Assembly: GCF_014193675.1 (NCBI RefSeq)
Contig: NZ_BLXZ01000011.1
Location: 112,780 to 176,779 of the forward strand
Source of the DNA: Geomonas limicola
GTDB taxonomy: Bacteria; Desulfobacterota; Desulfuromonadia; Geobacterales; Geobacteraceae
Direction: 5' to 3'
Length of the DNA stretch: 64,000 bases
A program made the position numbers and the translations under genes. Shown one piece after another: positions 1 through 8,418 of the stretch (the stretch's first letter is position 1; every line of letters starts with the position of its first letter). The notes beneath the pieces were generated by a model. It was given only the letters and a program-made list of their open reading frames with translations, did not search any database and was not told the origin of the DNA.

Positions 1-1366
1 AATCCACCTCGGCCGCCAGGAGGTCGGCGATCACCACCGCGGAAGGGATTTCGATCATGATCCCCATCTGGATCTCTTCGTCGAAGGGATACTTGCCGCG
101 CAGCTCGGCCTTGGCCTCCTCGAGAAGTGCCTTGGCCTGCCTCACTTCCGCGACACCCGAGACCATCGGGAAGAAGAGTTGTACCGGCCCCAGCGCGCTG
201 GCACGCAGGATGGCGCGCAGCTGGGCCTTGAAGGCCTTGGGCTGGCGCAGCGAAAGCCGGATGGCGCGCACCCCGAGGGCCGGGTTCATCTCATCAGTCA
301 GACCCGGCTCGGTGAGGCACTTGTCCCCCCCGACGTCAAGGGTCCTGATGGTCACCGGCCGCGGCGCCATGGCCTGGACGATGGCGGCATAGGCCTGGTA
401 CTGCTCCTCCTCGTCCGGGTAGCTGGCGCGATTGAAGAAGAGCATCTCGGTTCTGTACAGGCCGATCCCCTCGCCGCCGTGCTTGTGAATGGCGGAGACT
501 TCCTCGACGAACTCGATGTTCCCCTTGAGGCGGATTCGGTGGCCGTCCAGGGTCTGGGCCGGCAGGTCCTTCAGTTTCAACAGCTCGCGCTCGACGTATT
601 CGTAGCGCTGCTTGCGCTGCAGGTACTCCCGGAACACCTCGGGATCAGGATTCAGGATCACCACACCGGTGGCACCGTCGATGATCACGGTATCGCCGTC
701 GCTCACCTCGCTGGTGATCCGCTCGACCCCGACCACAGCGGGAATCTCGAAGGCACGGGCCAGGATGGAGGAGTGCGAGGTCTTGCCGCCGAGGTCGGTG
801 ACGAAGCCAACCACCTTCTCCTTGTCGATCTGCAGGATGTCGGCCGGCGAGAGCTCGTGGGCCACCACGATGGCCTTCCCCTCGATCTGGTCCAGAGATT
901 CCTGTTTCTCGCCTACCATGGTGCGCAGTACCCGCTCGACCACCACCTCGATGTCGTTACCGCGCTCGCGCAGGTACTCGTCGTCCACGGCGTCGAAGAA
1001 GGTCTTGAAGCGGCTCATGGTACGCTTGAGCGCCCCCTCGGCGTTGATCCCCAACCGCTCGATGTAGCCGGTGGTCTCGCTGATCAGCATGTTGTCGTCG
1101 AGCAGCAGGAGGTGCGCATCGATCACGCAGAGGTGCTCGGGACCGTGGGTCTCGGAGAGCTGCTCCCTAAGGGCGGCAAGCTCCTCCTTGGTGCGGTCCA
1201 GCGCCTTGCGTAGCCGAAAGCGCTCGGCGGGGATGCCGTCGGCGGAGATCGGGTACTCGGTGACGATTACCCGGCGCCGTTCGGTGATGCGAACCTGGCC
1301 GATGGCGATACCGGCCGAGGCGCCCATCCCCTGGAATTGTCTGGCTTCACTCTTCACCAAATCCAT
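1..1366 (-). CDS. ptsI: PTS enzyme I (PEP-protein phosphotransferase), 3' end beyond window
   Basis: Transfers phosphate from phosphoenolpyruvate to HPr in the cytoplasm. About 455 residues are visible and the reading frame stays open to the left edge, so roughly the last 130 residues of a normal enzyme I of about 580 are missing. The phosphohistidine motif GGKTSHSSILAR is present, with the active His inside TSH, followed by the PEP-binding barrel (LYRTEMLF, GIMIEIPS). The start ATG at 1366 overlaps the end of ptsH by 20 bases, so the two are probably translationally coupled. It is the last visible gene of the rapZ-EIIA-ptsH-ptsI run. No sugar-specific IIB or IIC is present, which suggests a regulatory PTS. 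Confidence 0.95.
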   Translation of the reverse strand, partial: MDLVKSEARQFQGMGASAGIAIGQVRITERRRVIVTEYPISADGIPAERFRLRKALDRTKEELAALREQLSETHGPEHLCVIDAHLLLLDDNMLISETTGYIERLGINAEGALKRTMSRFKTFFDAVDDEYLRERGNDIEVVVERVLRTMVGEKQESLDQIEGKAIVVAHELSPADILQIDKEKVVGFVTDLGGKTSHSSILARAFEIPAVVGVERITSEVSDGDTVIIDGATGVVILNPDPEVFREYLQRKQRYEYVERELLKLKDLPAQTLDGHRIRLKGNIEFVEEVSAIHKHGGEGIGLYRTEMLFFNRASYPDEEEQYQAYAAIVQAMAPRPVTIRTLDVGGDKCLTEPGLTDEMNPALGVRAIRLSLRQPKAFKAQLRAILRASALGPVQLFFPMVSGVAEVRQAKALLEEAKAELRGKYPFDEEIQMGIMIEIPSAVVIADLLAAEVD

Positions 1367-1613
1367 TGCGGATCAGTTCCCCGATTGCCTCGAAGGCCTC
1401 GGCTTCATCCGGCCCCTCGACCTTAAGCGTCACGACGCTCCCTTTGCCGGCCGCCAGCATCATGATCCCCATGATGCTCTTGCCGTTCACCTCGACACCC
1501 TCGCGCTCGATCTTGATCTCCGAGCCGAAGCGGCTCGCGGTCTTCACCAACAATGCGCTGGCCCGGGCATGCAGTCCGAGCTTGTTGGGTATCACGAATT
1601 CACCTTGATTCAT
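1347..1613 (-). CDS. ptsH: Phosphocarrier protein HPr
   Basis: 88-residue HPr. His15 lies in the motif GLHARAS and receives phosphate from enzyme I. Ser46 lies in NGKSIMGIMML, the site used by HPr kinase. The HPr kinase gene is three genes upstream in the same run, so both phosphorylation routes are encoded together. Start ATG at 1613 is preceded by GAGAGG. Length and motifs are typical for the family. It probably acts as a cytoplasmic regulatory phosphocarrier, since no PTS permease is seen nearby. Confidence 0.95.
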   Translation of the reverse strand: MNQGEFVIPNKLGLHARASALLVKTASRFGSEIKIEREGVEVNGKSIMGIMMLAAGKGSVVTLKVEGPDEAEAFEAIGELIRNGFGEE

Positions 1614-1663
1614 ATGCCTCTCTTCGTATCCTGTCGGCTTGGGGCCGGTGTCGGCCCCGGCCG

Positions 1664-2059
1664 CTACCTTTTCAGGTAGTCTCCGGCCACCGAGATCCCC
1701 TCGCGGCCGCTCTCCTTGAGTTTCAAGGCCAACTCGCCCACCGCCAACCGGTTGCGGTCCTGGGTGAACCGGATCAGCATCGGGAGGTTCACCCCAGTCA
1801 GCACCTCGACCCTCCCCTCCTCCAGGAAGGAGAGGCTCATGTTGGACGGCGTGCCGCCGAACATGTCGGTCATGATAATGGCGCCGGCGCCGGAGACCCG
1901 GCCCACCGCCTCCTTGATGGAAGCCATCACCGTCGCAGCCTGGGTGTCCGGGGCGATTCCCACCACCTCCACCAGCTCCAGTTTCCCGACGATCATCTCC
2001 GCCGCAGCGAGCAGCTCGGCTGCCACCCCCGCATGCGTTACTACAACCAGTCCTATCAT
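1664..2059 (-). CDS. PTS EIIA component, mannose/fructose family
   Basis: 131-residue stand-alone EIIA of the mannose (ManX/AgaF) type. The N-terminus MIGLVVVTHAG carries the phosphoryl-acceptor candidate His9, and the core contains DMFGGTPSN, typical of this fold. It overlaps the upstream rapZ stop by four bases (ATGA), so it is probably translationally coupled. With only EI, HPr and this EIIA present, a sensing or regulatory role is more likely than sugar import. Its target is not visible in the window. Confidence 0.88.
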   Translation of the reverse strand: MIGLVVVTHAGVAAELLAAAEMIVGKLELVEVVGIAPDTQAATVMASIKEAVGRVSGAGAIIMTDMFGGTPSNMSLSFLEEGRVEVLTGVNLPMLIRFTQDRNRLAVGELALKLKESGREGISVAGDYLKR

Positions 2060-2919
2060 CCCTGCCCCTTGTCGATATCCCTGTGGGTGATCTTGATATT
2101 TACGTTTCTCTGCCTGAAATACTGGTACAGCTCTTCTGCGATGGCGACCGAACGGTGCCGACCGCCGGTGCAGCCAATCGAGACGGAAAGGTACGACTTA
2201 CCCTCCCGCCGGTAACCGGGGAGCAGGTGCTCCAAAAGACCCCGAAAGCGCTCCAGGAAGACCTCGGTCTCCTTCTGGCCCAGGACGTAGTCGCGCACCC
2301 CCTGCTCGAGCCCCGAGAACGGGCGCAGCGCCGGGACGAAGTAGGGGTTCGGGAGAAAGCGGACGTCCATGACCAGATCGCTCTCGAGCGGGATGCCGTA
2401 ACGAAACCCGAAGGACTGCAGGTTCACCTGCATCTCCAGGGCGCTCTCGCTCCCCTTGATGCTGGAGATCACCACCTCCTTCAGGCGGTGCACGTTCATC
2501 TCGGAGGTGTCGATGATGGCGGTCGCAATGCGTCTGAGGCCCGCCAGCTGGTCGCGCTCGAAGCGGATCCCCTCGGGGACCGTGCCGCCGTCCAGGGCCG
2601 GGTGCCGGCGCCTGGTCTCGGAGAAGCGGCGGATCAGCACCTCGTCGCTGGAGTCGAAGAAGAAGATCTTCAGGATGTGACCGGCGTGGGTCAGGTTCCT
2701 GAACACCTCGTCATACCCTTTCATGAAGTCGCGGCTGCGGATGTCCATCACCAGCGCCACGTCCTTGATATCCTCGCGCGAGTGCTCTACCAGGTCGATG
2801 AAGGTGGAGACCAGGGAGACCGGGAGGTTGTCCAGGCAGAAGAATCCTTCGTCCTCGAGGGCACGAACCGCGGTGGATTTTCCCGAGCCGGAGAGCCCGG
2901 TGATGATCACGATGCGCAT
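2056..2919 (-). CDS. rapZ: RNase adapter / nucleotide-binding protein RapZ
   Basis: 287 residues, the normal length for RapZ (YvcJ family). The N-terminal P-loop GLSGSGKS is at about residues 8-15. The C-terminal domain has GCTGGRHRSV, the conserved glycine/histidine segment of the family. In E. coli RapZ controls glucosamine-6-phosphate synthase through small RNAs and RNase E. Whether that holds in this lineage is unknown. GGAG precedes the ATG at 2919, which starts one base after the hprK stop. Gene order hprK-rapZ-EIIA-ptsH-ptsI is common in Desulfuromonadia. Confidence 0.93.
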   Translation of the reverse strand: MRIVIITGLSGSGKSTAVRALEDEGFFCLDNLPVSLVSTFIDLVEHSREDIKDVALVMDIRSRDFMKGYDEVFRNLTHAGHILKIFFFDSSDEVLIRRFSETRRRHPALDGGTVPEGIRFERDQLAGLRRIATAIIDTSEMNVHRLKEVVISSIKGSESALEMQVNLQSFGFRYGIPLESDLVMDVRFLPNPYFVPALRPFSGLEQGVRDYVLGQKETEVFLERFRGLLEHLLPGYRREGKSYLSVSIGCTGGRHRSVAIAEELYQYFRQRNVNIKITHRDIDKGQG

Positions 2920-2920
2920 T

Positions 2921-3880
2921 TCACTCCACCTCGTTGCCCAGGGGCCTCACCTCGAGGCGGGCCAGGAGCTTTTCGTGGAACTCCTTCGCCGAGTGGTACC
3001 CCATCCCCTTCAGCAGGAAGTTGCGGGCCGCCACCTCGATGATGGAGGTGAGGTTTCTGCCCGGCCGGACCGGTACCTGCAGGTGCGGCAGGTCCACGCC
3101 GAGGATGGTCTTCACCTGCTCGTCGATCCCCAGGCGGTCGTACTCCTGGCTGGCATCCCACTCCATGAGCTCCAGCACCAGGTCGATGATCTTCTTCTCG
3201 CGGATCGAGGAGACCCCGTAGAGGTCCTTGATGTTGATGATCCCCAGGCCGCGGATTTCCATGTGGTGCTGGATCGATTCTCCCGCCTGTCCCACCAGGG
3301 CCGCAGGCATCTTCTTCTTGATGTGGATGATGTCGTCTGCCACCAACCGGTGTCCGCGGATCACCAGGTCCAGGGCGCACTCGCTCTTGCCGATGCCGCT
3401 TTTACCCAAAAGCAGGACACCCACGCCCAAAACGTCCACCAGAACGCCGTGGATGTGGGTCGAGGGGAGCAGGCTCTCTTCCAGGAACTTGGTGACCAGG
3501 GAGATGAAGGTGGAGGACTGGTGGTGCGACACCAGAAGCGGTATCCCCGCCCCCTCGGCGGAGGTCTTCAGGAACTCGGGAGGATCCAGCCCCTTGGTGA
3601 CGATGAAGCAGGCGATCGGGAAGCTGCACAGGGTTTCGATGTGCTTGCGCCCGACCGCGTCGGGAATCTGTCGTAGGTAGGAGATCTCGGTATTGCCCAG
3701 GACCTGGACCCGGTCCGGATGCAGGTGTTCCGTGTACCCGGTGAGCGCCAGACCCGGTTTCTGGATGCGGGAACTGTAGAGGCGGTTGGTGAGCCCGACC
3801 GCCCCGCCGATGAGCTTCAAGTCGAGCCCGTAGGCCTTGTCCTCGAGAAGGTCCTTGATGCTGAGGCTCATGTTGTTCAC
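2921..3880 (-). CDS. hprK: HPr kinase/phosphorylase
   Basis: Bifunctional serine kinase/phosphorylase acting on Ser46 of HPr. The N-terminal domain has SSRIQKPGLALTG. The C-terminal kinase domain has Walker A GKSGIGKSE and the segment EIRGLGIINI typical of HprK. About 319 residues from a GTG at 3880, chosen because GGGGAAAGG lies 9 bases upstream. Alternatives are TTG at 3904 or ATG at 3871. The 200-base gap upstream, towards hpf, is filled with heptamer repeats described separately. Confidence 0.92.
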   Translation of the reverse strand: MNNMSLSIKDLLEDKAYGLDLKLIGGAVGLTNRLYSSRIQKPGLALTGYTEHLHPDRVQVLGNTEISYLRQIPDAVGRKHIETLCSFPIACFIVTKGLDPPEFLKTSAEGAGIPLLVSHHQSSTFISLVTKFLEESLLPSTHIHGVLVDVLGVGVLLLGKSGIGKSECALDLVIRGHRLVADDIIHIKKKMPAALVGQAGESIQHHMEIRGLGIINIKDLYGVSSIREKKIIDLVLELMEWDASQEYDRLGIDEQVKTILGVDLPHLQVPVRPGRNLTSIIEVAARNFLLKGMGYHSAKEFHEKLLARLEVRPLGNEVE

Positions 3881-3912
3881 TGCTACCGACCTTTCCCCGC
3901 TCAAAAAAAGCG

Positions 3913-4058
3913 GTTCTGCGTTCCAGGTTCTACGTTGTCCGAGTCAAGGGTGGGTAACGTAGAAGCTAAACGTAGAACGGGTTTTAGGTTAGCGGTTCCG
4001 CGCTCTACGCTCTACGCAGTCCCCCTTGGGTTTCAACGTAGAGCGCAGAACGTGGAAC
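3913..4058. repeat. Paired inverted heptamer arrays (GTTCTAC family)
   Basis: The hprK-hpf gap holds imperfect 7-base tandem units. At 3913-3933 there are three direct units (GTTCTGC, GTTCCAG, GTTCTAC). At 3959-3978 there are inverted units (GTAGAAG, GTAGAAC). At 3995-4015 there are direct units (GTTCCGC, then GCTCTAC twice). At 4038-4058 there are inverted units (GTAGAGC, GCAGAAC, GTGGAAC). The direct and inverted blocks can pair as two successive hairpins. Confidence 0.75.
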
Positions 4059-4081
4059 TGGTTTTTACATCTCTGGCGCCG

Positions 4082-4630
4082 TTATACGTTTTCCGGTGCG
4101 ATCAACCCGTAGTTGCCGTCTTTGCGACGGTACACCACGTTGATGGTCTCGGTCGAGGACTCGGTGTAGACCAGGAAGTCCTTGTGCAGCAGTTCCATCT
4201 GCATGACGGCCTCTTCCACGCTCATCGGCTTCATGGAGAAGCTCTTGGTCTTGATCACCACCGGGGCGGCGCTGGCCTCCTCGATGCTCTGGGCCTCGAC
4301 GATGGATTTCTGGACCTGGCGCTCGCGGGCGTCCGAGGCAGGTTTGTGTGCTTTGATGCGCTCCTTGAAACGGCGCAGCTGGCGCTCGATCTTGTCAGAG
4401 ACCGCGTCCAGCGAGGCGTACATGTCGTTGGTTTCCTCAGCGGCCTTGATCGTGATCCCTTTAGCGGTGATAGTCACCTCGGCCATGTGACGGATCTTCT
4501 CGACGGTAAGGAAAACCTGGACGACAATCGGCTCGTCGATGTACTTCTTGACCCTCTCCAGCTTCTCTTCAGCGTAGCTCTTCAGGGCTTCGCTTGCTTC
4601 CATGTGCCTAAATGTCGTCGTTATCTGCAT
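4082..4630 (-). CDS. hpf: Ribosome hibernation-promoting factor, long form
   Basis: About 182 residues. The N-terminal HPF/RaiA domain (from MQITTTFRHMEAS to about residue 95) binds the 30S subunit. A variable linker follows, then a C-terminal dimerisation domain with KSFSMKPMSVEEAVMQMELL and the ending typical of long HPF, which promotes 100S ribosomes. Start ATG at 4630 is chosen because GGGAGG lies 9 bases upstream and because the extra upstream codons do not match the family. It sits 66 bases after rpoN in the same direction, a common pairing. Confidence 0.93.
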   Translation of the reverse strand: MQITTTFRHMEASEALKSYAEEKLERVKKYIDEPIVVQVFLTVEKIRHMAEVTITAKGITIKAAEETNDMYASLDAVSDKIERQLRRFKERIKAHKPASDARERQVQKSIVEAQSIEEASAAPVVIKTKSFSMKPMSVEEAVMQMELLHKDFLVYTESSTETINVVYRRKDGNYGLIAPENV

Positions 4631-4696
4631 GACTTGGTACCTCCCTTTATTGTAATACACGCCGGCTGCCGCCCATGGCCAGGCGGGGACGGACGT

Positions 4697-6244
4697 TTAG
4701 AAATGCTTCTTGCGCTCCGAGGACGAACCGATGCGGAGCATTTCGCGGTACTTGGTGACGGTGCGCCGCGCGATGACGATGTTGTGGGTGGAGAGCATCT
4801 CGGCCAGGCGCTGGTCCGAATAGGGGCGCTTGGGGTCTTCCGCGTCGACCAGCTCCTTGATCTTGCTCTTCACGCTCTCCGAGGCGATGAAGTCCCCCTC
4901 GCCGGTGGAGATGCCCGAGTTGAAGAAGTACTTGAGCTCGAAGAGCCCCTGCGGCGTCTGCATGTACTTCGCGGTGGTGACGCGGCTGATGGTCGACTCG
5001 TGCATGCCGATGTCCTCGGCGATGTCGCGCAGGACCAACGGTTTCAGGTACTCGATGCCGCGGTCCAGGAACTCGCGCTGGAACTTCACCAGGCTCTTGG
5101 CCACCTTGAAGATGGTGCGCTGGCGCTGCTGGATGCTCTTGATGAGCCAGATGGCCGAGCGCATCTTCTCGCCGATGTACTCCTCGCACTTCTTGTCCAC
5201 CGGGCGGGACGCCTTGGTGTCGGGTGCGTAGAGCGGGTTGATCCTCAGGTTGGGCATCCCCTCGTCGTTCAGCATCACCACGTACTCGTCGCCCACCTTG
5301 TGCACGAAGATGTCGGCGGAAATGTACTGGACGTCGTCGGAACCGTAGACGCGGCCCGGTTTCGGGTCGAGTTCGGCGATGATCTTCGAGGCGGCCAGGA
5401 TGTCATCCACCTCGACCCCGAGAACCTTGGCGGCCTGCTTGTAGCGGCGGCTTTCCAGGTCCTTCAGGTGGTCGCGCAAAAGCGCCTCCACGATGGTCCC
5501 GCCCATTCCCAGGCTCGCCACCTGCAAAAGCAGGCACTCGCGCAGGTCGCGCGCCGCGACGCCGACCGGGTCGAACTCCTGGATCCGTTTCAGCACCTGC
5601 TCGGACAAGGGGACCAGCACCGTCTCGGCGAAGCCCTGGCTCGCCTCCTCCTTCTGGCCGGCATCGGCGTCGGGGCCAAGCCCCGCCCACTCCAGGAGCT
5701 CCTCCTGGAAGGGTGACACCTGCACACAGGCCTCGGCCACGTCGGACAAGGTGGCGCGCAGGTAGCCGTCTTCATCGATGTTGCCGATGATCTCGGCGCC
5801 GAGCACCATCTCGCGCTCGGTGAACCGGGTCAGGCTCAATTGCCAGAGCAGGTGATCGCCCAGGGTGGATTTCTTGGTCAGGAGGTTTTCGAAAGAGGGG
5901 CGATCTTCGTCGTCGTAGTACTGCTCGCCGGAGCTGTAGTTGTAGCCGTCGATGTAGGAATCCCAGTCGGCCTCCCGGGTCTCCTCACCGGTGCGCACCT
6001 CCTGGAAATCGGAGGCGGGGCTCTCGGGCTCCACCTCCCGCTCCCGCAGTTCCAGCTGTTCGGGCTCCCGGACCTCTTCCTGCTCGATCGCCTCGTCCAG
6101 GATCGGGTTCTCTTCCAGTTCCTGGCGTACCACGTCTTGCAGCTCCAAGCGGGAGAGCTGGAGAAGCTTTATCGCCTGCTGCAACTGGGGGGTCATCACC
6201 AGTTGCTGACTCATCTTCATCTGCTGGCGCATCTCAATAGCCAT
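4697..6244 (-). CDS. rpoN: RNA polymerase sigma-54 factor
   Basis: 515 residues. The glutamine-rich N-terminal region I (MKMSQQLVMTPQLQQAIKLL) interacts with enhancer-binding proteins. An acidic region II, core-binding region and helix-turn-helix follow (IGMHESTISRV). The C-terminal RpoN box is ARRTVTKYRE, which reads the -24 element. The start ATG at 6244 follows AGAGGATTT. Downstream of lptB and upstream of hpf, as in many proteobacteria. Complete and of normal length. Confidence 0.97.
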   Translation of the reverse strand: MAIEMRQQMKMSQQLVMTPQLQQAIKLLQLSRLELQDVVRQELEENPILDEAIEQEEVREPEQLELREREVEPESPASDFQEVRTGEETREADWDSYIDGYNYSSGEQYYDDEDRPSFENLLTKKSTLGDHLLWQLSLTRFTEREMVLGAEIIGNIDEDGYLRATLSDVAEACVQVSPFQEELLEWAGLGPDADAGQKEEASQGFAETVLVPLSEQVLKRIQEFDPVGVAARDLRECLLLQVASLGMGGTIVEALLRDHLKDLESRRYKQAAKVLGVEVDDILAASKIIAELDPKPGRVYGSDDVQYISADIFVHKVGDEYVVMLNDEGMPNLRINPLYAPDTKASRPVDKKCEEYIGEKMRSAIWLIKSIQQRQRTIFKVAKSLVKFQREFLDRGIEYLKPLVLRDIAEDIGMHESTISRVTTAKYMQTPQGLFELKYFFNSGISTGEGDFIASESVKSKIKELVDAEDPKRPYSDQRLAEMLSTHNIVIARRTVTKYREMLRIGSSSERKKHF

Positions 6245-6409
6245 AAATCCTCTTTGAAACCCTACTGAATTCTTCGGTGAACTCTGGAGCTGCCGGGTAC
6301 CGAGGCAGTCTCATTGGAATTCCCCCCTAAGTGAAGAATACACCGAAAGGGGCTCATGTGCACGGAAACGCTGGTGCTTTTCTTCGGCCCTGCCGCATTG
6401 CCGATTTTT

Positions 6410-7141
6410 TTAGAGACGGAACTTGTCCCCCAGGTAGATCTCGCGCGCCTTCTTGCTCTGGGAGATCTGCACCGGGTCGCCGCATTCGAGCACCTCGCCG
6501 GCACTCATGATATAGGCCTTGTCGCAGACCCCCAGGGTCTCCCGCACGTTGTGGTCCGAGATCAGGACGCCGAGACCGCGCTCCTTCAACTCGGTGATGA
6601 TGTTCTGGATGTCGATGACCGCGATCGGGTCGATCCCGGCAAACGGCTCGTCCAGGAGGATGAAGGCCGGATCGGTGGCAAGCGCCCGGGCGATCTCCAC
6701 CCGGCGTCTCTCGCCACCCGAGAGGGCGAAGCCGCGGCTCCCCGCGATGTGCTCGATGCGGAACTCGCTCAAAAGCTCCTCGACCCGCTCGCGCCTTCTT
6801 ACCTGCGGAAGCGGCATGGTCTCGAGGACCGCCAGGAGGTTCTCCCGCACCGTCAAGCGCCGGAACACCGAGGGCTCCTGCGGCAGGTAGCTGATGCCGC
6901 GCCGGGCCCTCAGGTACATCGGGAGCTCGGTGATCGGGTCGCCGTCCAGGAAGACCTCCCCCTGGTCCGGCTTGGCGAGCCCCACCACCATGTAGAAGGT
7001 GGTGGTCTTGCCGGCGCCGTTGGGGCCCAAGAGCCCCACCACCTCGCCGGAGCTCACGGAGATGTCCACCCCGTTTACCACCATGCGCCGGTTGAATCCC
7101 TTGGCGAGCCCCCTGGTGCTCAGGGTGCTACGGTTTGACAT
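6410..7141 (-). CDS. lptB: LPS export ABC transporter ATP-binding protein LptB
   Basis: 243 residues with Walker A GPNGAGKTT (about residue 38), signature SGGERRRVEIARAL and Walker B FILLDEPFAGID. This is the cytoplasmic ATPase that, with LptF/G, pulls LPS from the inner membrane onto the LptC-A bridge. Its start overlaps the end of lptA by 14 bases, with GGGGAAAG just upstream. A 165-base gap separates it from rpoN. Confidence 0.95.
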   Translation of the reverse strand: MSNRSTLSTRGLAKGFNRRMVVNGVDISVSSGEVVGLLGPNGAGKTTTFYMVVGLAKPDQGEVFLDGDPITELPMYLRARRGISYLPQEPSVFRRLTVRENLLAVLETMPLPQVRRRERVEELLSEFRIEHIAGSRGFALSGGERRRVEIARALATDPAFILLDEPFAGIDPIAVIDIQNIITELKERGLGVLISDHNVRETLGVCDKAYIMSAGEVLECGDPVQISQSKKAREIYLGDKFRL

Positions 7142-7610
7142 CTTTCCCCCCGCCGGGATGGATCACCGCGTTCACGCGCTCGCCGGGACCGCCGGTCACC
7201 TCGCTGCGCTGCTCGTTCACGTAGTAGGTGATCAGCTTGCCGGTGATGACGTCACCACCCTGGGTCACCTTGGGGGAGCCGTCCAGGACGATGCGGGCCA
7301 GCTTGGGATCGTACACCGCGTGGGCTCCGGTCGCCTGCCGGGGTCCCTGCAGGATCCGGACGTTGCCGAAGGCCTCGGCGCGGCTCAGGTCCTTGCCGTC
7401 GCCCGAGTAGCTGATCACCAGGCGATCGGCGTACAGGGTGAGATCCCCCTGGCGCGCCACCACTTTCCCTTCGAAGGTGGCGGTCTTCTTGTCGTTATCG
7501 GCACGCAGCGTGTCCGACTTGATAGTTAATGGTTCCCGGCTGGCGACCGGTGTGGCCTGCGCCGTGGCAACCAGAACAATCAGTAGCAGAAACGGAAGGA
7601 ACCCGCGCAT
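7128..7610 (-). CDS. lptA: LPS transport periplasmic protein LptA
   Basis: 160 residues with an N-terminal signal peptide (FLPFLLLIVLVATAQA). An OstA-like beta-jellyroll follows: EPLTIKSDTLRADNDKKTA, VVARQGDLTLYADRL. It forms the periplasmic bridge for LPS between LptC and LptD. The start overlaps the lptC stop (TGATG), so the two are coupled. Family and context agree. Confidence 0.92.
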   Translation of the reverse strand: MRGFLPFLLLIVLVATAQATPVASREPLTIKSDTLRADNDKKTATFEGKVVARQGDLTLYADRLVISYSGDGKDLSRAEAFGNVRILQGPRQATGAHAVYDPKLARIVLDGSPKVTQGGDVITGKLITYYVNEQRSEVTGGPGERVNAVIHPGGGKDVKP

Positions 7611-8185
7611 CAGCGTACCCCCTGCGGCCGGTACACCGCGCTTACGTCCTTCATTACCTTAAGCCTCCGTGCCTGGGTCTGAAACTCCATCCCGGTCCCC
7701 TTGAGTTCGAAACCGCCATCCTTGAACTGCACCGGCTGGTCCGTCTCCAACTGCGAGCGGGCCGCTACGTAGGTGATCCGCGAGGTGGAGAACTCGAGCC
7801 CCGAAGCGCTGCGCCCGAGCACCTTCCCGGAGAGGGTGACGTCGCGGGTTGCGTTGCGGTACTCGGCCCGCTCCGCGGTCACCTCCAGGTCACCGGTGGA
7901 GCCGCTGCCCGCTACCACCAGCTTCACTCCGATAAGGGTCGTGGAGTCGGCCTCCTTGTTGTACTCCGCACGCTCCGCGGAAAGGTCCCAACGCTTGACC
8001 CCTTTTTTCGTCTCGGTGTAATGGACCCGCTGCAGGGAAACATCGACCTTGAGAGGAAGTTTGGGGACCTTGCGTGAGGGCGCTCCTTCCTGGTGCATCC
8101 GGTACGCGATGGTGCCGACCACGCAAAGGGTGACAACTGATGCCAGCATGACGAGAAATCGCCTGATATTATTGACTTTATGCAT
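7610..8185 (-). CDS. lptC: LPS export protein LptC
   Basis: About 191 residues from the ATG at 8185 (MHKVNNIRRFL). One N-terminal membrane anchor (about residues 9-30) is followed by the LptC beta-jellyroll (VHYTETKKGVKRWDLSAERAEY). It passes LPS from LptBFG to LptA. A longer GTG-initiated reading to 8284 exists, but the added residues do not resemble the family. First gene of the lptC-lptA-lptB run, about 230 bases after gmd. Confidence 0.88.
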   Translation of the reverse strand: MHKVNNIRRFLVMLASVVTLCVVGTIAYRMHQEGAPSRKVPKLPLKVDVSLQRVHYTETKKGVKRWDLSAERAEYNKEADSTTLIGVKLVVAGSGSTGDLEVTAERAEYRNATRDVTLSGKVLGRSASGLEFSTSRITYVAARSQLETDQPVQFKDGGFELKGTGMEFQTQARRLKVMKDVSAVYRPQGVR

Positions 8186-8367
8186 GATTTCGGACCAAAG
8201 TATAGCATCATAAAAAATGGGTGTAAAGCCTATTTTATTAAAAAGCGGGAGTTTGGCACAGAGATTGTAAAAGGGCGTAAACACAGCAAATGTTTTACGG
8301 TTTAAAACAGTGAGCTACAGGAGGGAACACCGGGAAGGGGAAGAACTCCGGCCGGAAGGCGCCGGGT

Positions 8368-8414
8368 GAAAAAAGGGGTGCGGGCTGCCGAAAACCGGCA
8401 CCCGCACCCCTTGT
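8368..8414 (-). terminator. Intrinsic terminator downstream of gmd
   Basis: On the minus strand a near-perfect GC-rich stem (AAGGGGTGCGGG pairing with CCCGCACCCCTT, with an inner CCGG-containing pair) is followed by a run of T. It lies a few bases after the gmd stop and ends the polysaccharide run before lptC. Confidence 0.85.
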
Positions 8415-8418
8415 GGGT

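Noticed and set aside
179..1213. Long plus-strand open frame of 344 codons
   Set aside because: It is the reverse of ptsI, whose enzyme I motifs are clear on the minus strand. The plus-strand product has no recognisable domain.
4631..4696. Sigma-54 promoter before hpf
   Set aside because: A TGGC...GC pattern exists but its spacing is one base short of the -24/-12 consensus.
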